A stretch of 8,186 bases of DNA. Source: Helicobacteraceae bacterium (lineage in GTDB: Bacteria > Campylobacterota > Campylobacteria > Campylobacterales > Sulfurimonadaceae). Where the stretch lies: NCBI GenBank assembly GCA_027083665.1, contig JALWNV010000019.1, positions 1 to 8,186 on the forward strand. Reading direction: 5' to 3'. Position numbers and translations under genes: made by a program. Under the pieces are notes generated by a model. The model saw only the letters and a list, made by a program, of their open reading frames with translations. It did not search any database and was not told the origin of the DNA. Below, piece after piece: positions 1-6,268 of the stretch; the stretch's first letter is position 1, and each line of letters opens with the position of its first letter.

Positions 1-2
1 GT

Positions 3-89
3 ACTGAACGCTGTTTTTGCTCCAACTGCAATCGGGGTTGCATTGGTGTTTGCCCCTACTGCCTACAATTTCTCCAAAAACAACCGTAA
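3..89 (+). CDS. Possible 3' end of an upstream gene: cysteine-rich tail (partial, uncertain)
   Basis: This frame is open from the left edge and ends in TAA at 87-89. It encodes 28 residues, six of them cysteine, in the order C-F-C-S-N-C-N, then G-C, then V-C-P-Y-C. The two CxxC pairs (CSNC and CPYC) could bind zinc or an iron-sulfur cluster. The stop lies 11 bases before the yfdX start, and the yfdX ribosome binding site overlaps it, which is a normal operon junction. Against this, the stretch is very short. Frame 1 is also open (1-222) and reads as a hydrophobic segment followed by a basic run, but it would overlap yfdX by over 120 bases. The same DNA also carries a promoter-like hexamer. 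I do not recognise the protein. Confidence 0.25.
   Translation, partial: TERCFCSNCNRGCIGVCPYCLQFLQKQP
64..69 (+). promoter_or_regulatory. Candidate -10 box for yfdX
   Basis: TACAAT matches five of six bases of the sigma-70 -10 consensus. It lies 31 bases upstream of the yfdX start codon, leaving room for a short leader with the AAGGAG ribosome binding site at 88-93. A possible -35 (TTGCAT, 39-44) is spaced 19 bases away, longer than ideal. Weak -35 elements are usual in Campylobacterota. It could also simply be part of an upstream coding tail. Confidence 0.3.
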
Positions 90-100
90 GGAGAAAGATC

Positions 101-976
101 ATGAAAAAATATCTGGTTTCAATAGTGGCGGCCGGAATGCTGGCCGGAGTCCCGATGATGGCGAAAACGTCAAAAGAGGTGACCAGCGAGGCGGTGGCCT
201 CGGCGAAAGTCGATGCCGGTAAAAAGCAGGATGTCGCGTTGATCAAAGAGGCGGTCGAAGCGGTATCGTTGACGCACGAGGTGCTTGGCGCACTGCAGAA
301 AAACGATATCGAGCATGCGAAAAAATCATTGGAAAAAGCGATCGGGAAGCTTGAAGTGGTCCTGGCGGCGCCCAATGCGCCTGCGCTGCTGCCGATCGAC
401 GGGACGGTTCGAAGCGTCGAGTATGTGGGAACGGCAAAGGATGTCAAGTCCCAGGTCAAAGCGGTCGAGGAGCTGCTTGATGACGGCAAAGTGCAAGAAG
501 CCCGGATCCTGCTCTCGACGCTTCAAAGCGAGATCGATATCGTGACCGTGAGCCTGCCGCTGGTCTCTTATCCCAACGCGCTCAAACTGGCGGCGAAATA
601 TCTCAACGAATCGAAGCCCGATGAGGCCAAAGAAGTACTGTTGATGGCATTGGGGACGTTCGCGCAGAGTCAGATCGTGATCCCGCTGCCGCTGCTGAAC
701 GCCCAGGCGCTGATCGAAGAGGCGTCGCACGTGGCCAAACAGGATAAAAAGGCGGCGCTGGGCCATCTCGACGTCGCCCGCGAACAGCTCAAACTGGCCG
801 AAGCGCCCGGGTATATCAGTACAAGCGAAACGACTTACAAGATGCTCGACGACGAGATCGAAAAGGTCGAAAAGGAGATTCGCGGCAAAAACCGTGTGGA
901 AAAACTTTTCGACGAACTCAAACACAAACTGGAGGAGTTCAAAACCAAAGCGGTCTCCTCGGAAAACAAAAGCTGA
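101..976 (+). CDS. yfdX: YfdX family protein, secreted (periplasmic)
   Basis: This is a 291-residue protein of the YfdX family. That family includes an E. coli protein of the EvgA acid-resistance regulon; its biochemical function is not established. The start at 101 is chosen because AAGGAG stands 8 bases upstream and the product then begins with a clear signal peptide: Lys-Lys, a hydrophobic core at about residues 4-20, and likely cleavage after Ala21 (PMMA/KTSK). The mature protein should be periplasmic and is almost wholly helical. The most family-typical part is residues 151-238, which includes LPLVSYPNALKLA, a DEAK helix and IPLPLLNAQALI. The last 50 residues are highly charged (Lys/Glu) and could form a coiled coil. 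An upstream in-frame extension to position 17 has no ribosome binding site and would bury the signal peptide. The gene faces the minus-strand operon tail to tail. A stress role is a family-level inference only. Confidence 0.85.
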   Translation: MKKYLVSIVAAGMLAGVPMMAKTSKEVTSEAVASAKVDAGKKQDVALIKEAVEAVSLTHEVLGALQKNDIEHAKKSLEKAIGKLEVVLAAPNAPALLPIDGTVRSVEYVGTAKDVKSQVKAVEELLDDGKVQEARILLSTLQSEIDIVTVSLPLVSYPNALKLAAKYLNESKPDEAKEVLLMALGTFAQSQIVIPLPLLNAQALIEEASHVAKQDKKAALGHLDVAREQLKLAEAPGYISTSETTYKMLDDEIEKVEKEIRGKNRVEKLFDELKHKLEEFKTKAVSSENKS

Positions 977-985
977 TGCCGGATA

Positions 986-1327
986 TCAGGAGTGTGCGCT
1001 GTAGCGCATGACTTCGATCAGTGTGACGCCGATGGCGGCGACGGCGGAGAGGATGGCGACATAGTCGGCTTTTTTAATTGCTTTGTAGATGCGGTCGAGT
1101 TCGGGATCATTCAGTTCGCTGAAGCGCTTGGAACGGATATATCTGATCGCTTCGCGAAAATGCCGGTCGCCGAACTGGATGTTCCAGCGCGGGCGCCCCA
1201 TCGATTCGTAGAGTGCGGGGTGCCGTTCGCGCAGCCGGTTCAAAAAGGCGTTGATCTCGAGCAGCTGTTTGACGACCGCGAGCATGAAAAGCGCAGCGGA
1301 AGTGATGAAAAGCAGATTGAGCGTCAT
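986..1327 (-). CDS. Small UspB-like membrane protein with two transmembrane helices
   Basis: This 113-residue protein has a hydrophobic helix at each end (about residues 3-23 and 88-107) around a charged middle, so both ends probably sit in the inner membrane with a basic cytoplasmic or periplasmic domain between. The layout, length and the segment LNRLRERHPALYESM resemble the universal stress protein B family, a poorly characterised group of about 111 residues with the same two-helix plan. The resemblance is by eye. The start ATG at 1327 overlaps the stop of the M14 peptidase gene in an ATGA junction. A GAGGG ribosome binding site sits in the last codons of that gene, so translation is probably coupled. 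It is the last gene of the minus-strand run, and its stop lies 9 bases from the yfdX stop. A membrane anchor for the peptidase is possible but unproven. Confidence 0.7.
   Translation of the reverse strand: MTLNLLFITSAALFMLAVVKQLLEINAFLNRLRERHPALYESMGRPRWNIQFGDRHFREAIRYIRSKRFSELNDPELDRIYKAIKKADYVAILSAVAAIGVTLIEVMRYSAHS
995..1008. terminator. Short GC-rich inverted repeat at the convergent gene ends
   Basis: TGCGC-TGTA-GCGCA forms a perfect 5-base-pair stem with a 4-base loop, inside the last codons of the UspB-like gene and just past the yfdX stop. It is the only hairpin seen at this convergent junction. No T-run follows on either strand, so it is a weak terminator candidate, and the codons alone may explain it. 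Confidence 0.2.
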
Positions 1328-3912
1328 TTTCCCTCATACTCCAAAAAGGCCGCGTCCGAGAAATTCGGCACGTCGTCGTAGCTGAAAACGGCATAGTATT
1401 TATGCACGTCGGCGGCTCCGAAGTTGTCATAGGTGTAGTTGTCGCTGCCGCCGTAGAGTTTCTGGCCGTCGTACGGCGTCGACGGTACGCGGAAGCGGTT
1501 TTTGACGACGATGACACCCCGGAATCCTTCTTCTTTCGGATTTTCCCACTGCAGACGGATCATCCCTTTTTCCATACTCCAGCGCAGGTTCGAAACGGGT
1601 GACGGCGGGTAGCGGCGCTTCTTGACATATTCGAGAACGAGGCGCGGGCGGTGGACCCGTTTGGGGTCCATCCAGTTGCAGCGTTCATTCTTGCAGAAAT
1701 TCTGTGCGCTCGAGGCGTGAATGATGAACGACAGCTTCTGCCCGGCACGGATGGCGTCGATCATCTCCGCGATCGAGAGGGTATCGAAGACGAAACGCTG
1801 TGCATGCTCTTTGGCCAGTGTCTCCGTACTGACGTCGTAGCCGATACGCTCGATCACCTCTCGGCGGCGGATACTTTCGACAGTCGGGTCGCCTTCGGGC
1901 AGACGGACCATCTCGATATGGTGGCGTGTGGCGACGGTGCCGCGTGCGGACTGCACGTCGAGCTCGAGATAGGCGTCGGCGATAACGGTTTTGTCGATAT
2001 CGGGTACCTGGGTGAGATCGAAGTCGAAACAGCCGTACAGATGTTCGCCTTTGGGGCCGAAGCCGCTGACGAGTTCCTCTTTGACGGTGCCGTCGTTGGC
2101 GATGGTGCACTCTTTTTGCGATTGAAGGACCAGCCGGACCGGTTCGAGCGTATAGGAGATCTCAAGCTTGGGACGGAATGTGAGTCCGCCGCTGAACTTG
2201 CCGTAGCCGATATCCCACTGCATCAGCTGCGAAGCCCGGTCCAGCGGCAGCTTTGTCGGTCCCTCCATCCGGAAAAAGACCTTGCGGCGTTTGAGGGCGT
2301 CTTGCAGCAGAATACGCTCTTGTTTGGCGAAATCGTAGGTGCGCCAGATTCCCTGCGAAAGCTGCTGGGACTTTGTCGGACGGTCGATGAAACCGAGAAT
2401 TTTCGCCTGTTTGACTTCGTCGAAGCTGTAGACGTTGTCGATGGAACGTTCGTCCATCAATCCGATACGCCACTCTCCGTAGCTCTCTACCTGCACACTG
2501 ACGCGGTTCATCGGATAGAAGGAGATGCGGGCGCTTTTGATCACGGCGTTTTCGGGGACGCTTTCAAGCGAGAAACCCGCAACACCGAAGCATTCGCCCT
2601 TTTTTTCGCTGATACCGACAAACATCGAGTTCTCGCCGAAGTGCTCTTTGTTCTTCGTCGTCTTTTCGCCAACGTAGCCCACTTCGGGGCGCCGGGGAAA
2701 GAGGATTTTGGAGAACATATGTGTAAACGGTGCGGTACGGATACCGACCCACGGGGCGAAAGGCGATTTGATATAGCGCCGCCGGTCGACGGCGCGGATG
2801 AAGTAGTAGTAGTTGGTTGCGCTTTCGAGCAGCACGTCGGTAAACTCGAACGAGCGCGTCATCCCGACACGGTTGGCGCTTTGGCAGAAGCCTTTGAGCT
2901 TTTTGGAGCGGTAGATCTCGAAATAGACATCGTTTTTTTCCGGATAGTTCCAGCTCAGCGTCACTTCCCGTGCACCGACTTCTATGGCATGAAAGGCGCC
3001 GACGCGCGGCAACGCGTCGTTTTTTCGGTAATGCGGCGCTTCGGAGAGGGCGAAGGTCAGCGCGGGGATCTGCTCGTTGATATGTTCTTGCATGTTCTGC
3101 TGATAATCCGAAATATTGCGTGAGCCGACCTCGACGACGAGCGCGAGTGCTCCGGTGGAGTAGTAGAACTCCCGCCCGCTGCCGCTGATGAGGTGTGTCG
3201 GCGGTTTCCCCATGTGCACGCCGTATTCGCGTCCGCTGACCTTTCGGATCTCTTCGGCCATGTTGGCCGAAAGGACGTTGAGATCGGTGGCGTCGACGGC
3301 GTCTTCATGGATGAAATTGTGCGCGGGGAAGAAGACGTTGCCCTGCGAATGGTAATCGAGGGCGATCGAAATATTGGGATGCGACAGTACGAAGTCGCGC
3401 AGCGCCCTCGTTTCGGGTTCGCTGAAGGGCTCAGGACCGGAATAGACGTTCGAGGTCGTGTTTTTGTTCGGGGTGAATCCGACGGAGAAGTTCCGGTTGA
3501 GATCGACACCGTAGCTGCCGTCGGCGTTCTGGCGGCGGTTTTTCCGCCAGAAGGAGAAATGGTTGCGCGAGTACTCGAACCCGTCTGGGTTGGCGCAGGG
3601 GACCATATAAAAGGTCGCACGCCCGAGCAGCCGGCGCAGCTGCGGATCGTAATCGATATTGTCGATCACATAGCGGGCATAGGCCAGCGCCAGTTCGATG
3701 CCGATCCATTCGCGCGCATGGATGGTGCCGGTATAAAACAGCGCCGGCTTCTCGTCGGCATCGCTCATCCCGTCGGAGAGCGTGACGCAGATGATATCGC
3801 GTTCTTCCCATGTCTGTCCGATCGTTTCGACACGGAAAAGATCGGGATGATTTTTTTGCGCCCGACGAAAAAAATCGACACACTCGCTATAGGAACTGTA
3901 CTGTTGTCTCAT
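1324..3912 (-). CDS. M14 family zinc carboxypeptidase with C-terminal Fn3-like and DNRLRE-like domains
   Basis: This is an 862-residue protein with an N-terminal M14 metallocarboxypeptidase domain (about residues 6-291). The zinc ligands are visible as H65 and E68 in HARE and H188 in DYHSQG. Substrate-binding arginines appear in WRKNRR and DLNRN (R140), and the catalytic glutamate is E261 in VVEVGSR. Four beta-rich segments follow: a fibronectin-III-like domain (about 300-394), two DNRLRE-like domains (about 393-589 and 591-763, each ending in RPKLEISY or RPRLVLEY), and a second Fn3-like domain (about 769-859). The extra domains are assigned by eye. M14 enzymes cut single C-terminal residues from peptides; some act on muropeptides. 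ATG at 3912 is preferred because the M14 fold starts right after it and a weak AAAGG lies upstream. A TTG at 3975 would add 21 Arg-rich residues. Neither start gives a recognisable signal peptide, which is odd for this architecture. Confidence 0.85.
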   Translation of the reverse strand: MRQQYSSYSECVDFFRRAQKNHPDLFRVETIGQTWEERDIICVTLSDGMSDADEKPALFYTGTIHAREWIGIELALAYARYVIDNIDYDPQLRRLLGRATFYMVPCANPDGFEYSRNHFSFWRKNRRQNADGSYGVDLNRNFSVGFTPNKNTTSNVYSGPEPFSEPETRALRDFVLSHPNISIALDYHSQGNVFFPAHNFIHEDAVDATDLNVLSANMAEEIRKVSGREYGVHMGKPPTHLISGSGREFYYSTGALALVVEVGSRNISDYQQNMQEHINEQIPALTFALSEAPHYRKNDALPRVGAFHAIEVGAREVTLSWNYPEKNDVYFEIYRSKKLKGFCQSANRVGMTRSFEFTDVLLESATNYYYFIRAVDRRRYIKSPFAPWVGIRTAPFTHMFSKILFPRRPEVGYVGEKTTKNKEHFGENSMFVGISEKKGECFGVAGFSLESVPENAVIKSARISFYPMNRVSVQVESYGEWRIGLMDERSIDNVYSFDEVKQAKILGFIDRPTKSQQLSQGIWRTYDFAKQERILLQDALKRRKVFFRMEGPTKLPLDRASQLMQWDIGYGKFSGGLTFRPKLEISYTLEPVRLVLQSQKECTIANDGTVKEELVSGFGPKGEHLYGCFDFDLTQVPDIDKTVIADAYLELDVQSARGTVATRHHIEMVRLPEGDPTVESIRRREVIERIGYDVSTETLAKEHAQRFVFDTLSIAEMIDAIRAGQKLSFIIHASSAQNFCKNERCNWMDPKRVHRPRLVLEYVKKRRYPPSPVSNLRWSMEKGMIRLQWENPKEEGFRGVIVVKNRFRVPSTPYDGQKLYGGSDNYTYDNFGAADVHKYYAVFSYDDVPNFSDAAFLEYEGK

Positions 3913-3981
3913 GCGCTGCCTTTTGTAGAAAATATTCCCGCTTCGAAACCGCTGCCGCACCGGCGTTTGGCGCAACCGCGG

Positions 3982-5310
3982 CTATGCCTCCCGAAACGCT
4001 TTGCTCCACATCGCCAGATGCTCTTTGGGGACGAAATCATACGCTTCGAGCTCTTCGAAACGGCTGATTTTTCCTTCGTCGATGAGCGATTTTATTTTTT
4101 CGGCCATCTCTTCTTCCATGCTCTGCAGTGTCAGCAGCTGCGTCAAGGTGACATCGGCGAGCGTATATTTCTCATCCGAAGGAAGCTCGTCGTGCGTATC
4201 GGCGTCAAACGCCTCCTTGACCTCCTCGGGAAGTTCCTCTTCGCTCGCGGGCGGCTCGATGGGATCGGGGACGTCCTCGGGGCGGGATTCGCCCGCCTCT
4301 TCCATCTCAAACGGCCCTTTGTCGGCCAGCCAGTAGGCACCGTCGGCGGAGGGGGTGTATTTGGCGAAGTAGATATGGCGCATCGTCCGCAGCATCGAAG
4401 GGGACATCTTGCCGAGCTCTTCCCAGCTGAACAGCGGGACGTGCGGCATTCGGAAACGTCCGTCGCTGAGGTCCCACATGATGTACTGGCAGATCCAGTC
4501 GCGGATATAGGGGAATGCGGCAAATGCGGTCGCACATTCGAGGATATAGGCTTTGCCGGTTTTGGCGTCGATGGCGATATCGCAGGCCCAGTATTCGGCT
4601 TTGGCCGCCTTGGAAGCCTTGACCGCGAGTTCGAGGGCGTTCATCGGGACGTTGTCGTAGCTCATCGATCCGCCCTGGCTCGTGTTGGTGATCCATTCGC
4701 CGTCACCGCTGTAGCGCCAGAAAGCGCAGACCGGCTTGTGCCCGATGAGCATGACGCGGATATCGCCGCTGTCTTTGAGATCGATCGCATCCTGGATATA
4801 CATCGGGACATATTTCCGCCGGTCGAAAAGCGCTTTCGCTTCCTTATAGTCGTCGACCTTGTGGACATAGTAGCCGCCGTAATTCGACGGGCCGTAGCTA
4901 CGCTTAACGATTTTCGGGTATGTGCAGTGCTTGAGGTATTCGTATCCTTTTTCGATATCGTAGAAGATCTCCGTTTTCGGGTGTGCCAGGTCGTATTTTT
5001 CGCAAAAAAGCGTGACGTTCTCTTTGGACTTGTTCGGGAACTGGGTTTCGATCGACGGGATGAAACGCACATGCGGCAGCGCCGCGGCGATCTCTTTGAA
5101 CGTCTCGTAGGCGGTAGCGGGGATGTTGCCGACAAGAACATCGATCTTCTTGCGTTTGACCTCCCGGATAAAACGATCCTTGTCGTTTTTCCAGTGGTAC
5201 GTGACGGTTTCGATTTTGTCCGGCCACCCCTTGAAGTTGCTGTGGTCGAAAAAGCGCAGGACATAATCCAGATAGAGCAGGCCGATTTTCGGCAGTTTTT
5301 TTTGTGACAT
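3982..5310 (-). CDS. Divergent RimK/glutathione-synthetase-like ATP-grasp protein with acidic linker and C-terminal helical extension
   Basis: The 442-residue product has an ATP-grasp fold over about residues 5-290. Visible parts are the ATP-site lysine in PKIVKRS (K136), a glycine loop SYGPSNYGG (138-146), DIRVMLIG with R185, a WRYSGDGEW strand, the NTSQGG loop (209-214), and metal-binding D244 in ACDIAID. The usual E-x-N metal motif reads E258-C-A, so the Asn is missing. After the fold comes a linker rich in Glu, Asp and Pro (about 336-380), then a helical tail of about 60 residues that I do not recognise. ATP-grasp enzymes of this kind join a carboxylate to an amine through an acyl phosphate. 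It follows the other ATP-grasp gene by 56 bases and has a strong AGGAGA ribosome binding site. The stop is 69 bases before the M14 gene. It may be active with altered metal binding, or be a partner to its neighbour. Confidence 0.8.
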   Translation of the reverse strand: MSQKKLPKIGLLYLDYVLRFFDHSNFKGWPDKIETVTYHWKNDKDRFIREVKRKKIDVLVGNIPATAYETFKEIAAALPHVRFIPSIETQFPNKSKENVTLFCEKYDLAHPKTEIFYDIEKGYEYLKHCTYPKIVKRSYGPSNYGGYYVHKVDDYKEAKALFDRRKYVPMYIQDAIDLKDSGDIRVMLIGHKPVCAFWRYSGDGEWITNTSQGGSMSYDNVPMNALELAVKASKAAKAEYWACDIAIDAKTGKAYILECATAFAAFPYIRDWICQYIMWDLSDGRFRMPHVPLFSWEELGKMSPSMLRTMRHIYFAKYTPSADGAYWLADKGPFEMEEAGESRPEDVPDPIEPPASEEELPEEVKEAFDADTHDELPSDEKYTLADVTLTQLLTLQSMEEEMAEKIKSLIDEGKISRFEELEAYDFVPKEHLAMWSKAFREA

Positions 5311-5331
5311 GTGTTCTCCTTTTTATTTGGT

Positions 5332-5352
5332 CAATAGACAATGGACAATAGT
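5332..5352. repeat. Three tandem 7-base repeats between the two ATP-grasp genes
   Basis: CAATAGA, CAATGGA and CAATAGT follow one another without gaps, and TTGTC/ATTG units read on the minus strand. They fill part of the 56-base spacer between the two ligase genes, just upstream of the second gene's ribosome binding site. Short heptamer arrays like this often vary in copy number. No function is claimed. Confidence 0.6.
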
Positions 5353-5360
5353 GCATTGTT

Positions 5361-5377
5361 CGACGGTTATGCCGTCG
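5361..5377 (-). promoter_or_regulatory. Perfect hairpin with the first ATP-grasp gene's stop codon in its loop
   Basis: CGACGG-CATAA-CCGTCG on the minus strand is a perfect 6-base-pair stem with a 5-base loop, and the loop contains the TAA stop of the upstream ligase gene. No T-run follows, so it does not look like a standard terminator. It could slow termination, stabilise the mRNA end, or tune expression of the next gene. Chance in GC-rich DNA is not excluded. Confidence 0.35.
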
Positions 5378-6266
5378 TCTTCCGGTCAATCAGTTCGACG
5401 ATCTTTTCGATCTTTTTGTCGTTGAAGTCGATCCCCATCGCTTCCTGTTCGGGTGTGGCGAATGCGGGAATACCGTTGACTTCGAGGACGACATACTCTT
5501 CGCGGTCGAGATCGTAGATAATGTCGACGCCGGCGATATCCATTCCGAGCGCTTTACTGGCGCGGACGGCGACGTCGACGACGTCGTCGTTGGGCTCGCG
5601 CAAAATGACGCTGCCGCCGGCGGTGATATTGGTGCGCCAGTCCCGGCCGCTCGCTTTGCGGCCGTAGCAGCTGATGAACTCACCGTCGACGATATCGATC
5701 CGGTAGTCGCTGAAATCGTAGTTGACGAAGCGTTCGACGTAGATGTTGCGGATATCCATCTGATTGATAAACGGCATCAGCATCTCGAAGTTTTCGCGGC
5801 TGTCAAGCAGCGCCATTCCGGCGCCGCCCCACCCGTCGATCGGTTTGAAGACCATTTTCTTCCATTTTCCCAGCCGCTCGTAAAGATGGTCGCGGTCGCT
5901 TTCGCGGTGGCAGATGAAAAAGTCCGAGGTGGTGACACCGGCTTTGCCGAGCGCCATGTTGCTGCGGAACTTGTCTTCAGAAACCCGGAAAGCCTCAAAA
6001 CTGTTGACCGTCGGAATGAAATCGTTGAGCACCTCGTACATATAGACCTGCGCCACCGTCTGTTCGCCGGCGTTGTAGGAGAAAAAGAGATCGAGGTCGA
6101 GCATGTTGGTCCCTTTGCACATCATCGCTCCGTTTTCCGCCTCGGCAAAACGCAGATCGAGGCCGGTGACGCTTTCGATTCCGCGTTCGCGAAGTTTTTC
6201 GACGATTTTTTTCTCGATAACGTCGCCGCCGCCGTTTTGATACATCCATAGACCGACTTTGCGCAT
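5367..6266 (-). CDS. RimK-like ATP-grasp ligase (amino acid/carboxylate-amine ligase type)
   Basis: This 299-residue protein is a complete ATP-grasp enzyme resembling RimK and glutathione synthetase. Visible elements are the pre-grasp N-terminal domain (about 1-85), NSFEAFRVSEDKF at 88-100 (the RimK-style entry helix), K141 in VFKP, the glycine loop GWGGAG (145-150), the VERF hinge (177-180), DYRIDIVDG, GRDWRTNITAGG (207-218), D248, and the metal motif E262-V-N264. All key residues are present, so it should be active. Relatives attach glutamate or other amino acids to proteins, cofactors or peptides; the substrate here is unknown. The ATG at 6266 lies 2 bases after the M20 gene stop, and its AAGGAG ribosome binding site is made from the last codons of that gene, so the two are almost certainly translated together. 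There is no signal peptide, so it acts in the cytoplasm. Confidence 0.88.
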   Translation of the reverse strand: MRKVGLWMYQNGGGDVIEKKIVEKLRERGIESVTGLDLRFAEAENGAMMCKGTNMLDLDLFFSYNAGEQTVAQVYMYEVLNDFIPTVNSFEAFRVSEDKFRSNMALGKAGVTTSDFFICHRESDRDHLYERLGKWKKMVFKPIDGWGGAGMALLDSRENFEMLMPFINQMDIRNIYVERFVNYDFSDYRIDIVDGEFISCYGRKASGRDWRTNITAGGSVILREPNDDVVDVAVRASKALGMDIAGVDIIYDLDREEYVVLEVNGIPAFATPEQEAMGIDFNDKKIEKIVELIDRKTTA

Positions 6267-6268
6267 GG

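Noticed and set aside
17..100. N-terminal extension of the YfdX protein
   Set aside because: It would hide a clear signal peptide, and only the ATG at 101 has a good ribosome binding site.
1651..3123. Plus-strand open frame of 490 residues
   Set aside because: It is antisense to the M14 gene's C-terminal domains, with low-complexity Asp/Val/Phe-rich content typical of a mirror frame and no family match.
3913..3975. TTG start adding 21 residues to the M14 peptidase
   Set aside because: The extension is Arg-rich with no domain match, and the ATG at 3912 directly precedes the peptidase fold. It is kept only as an alternative.
3193..5307. Plus-strand open frame of 704 residues
   Set aside because: It lies antisense to the M14 and second ATP-grasp genes, has no recognisable domain, and arises from their G/C-rich third positions. 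The minus-strand frames show clear catalytic motifs.
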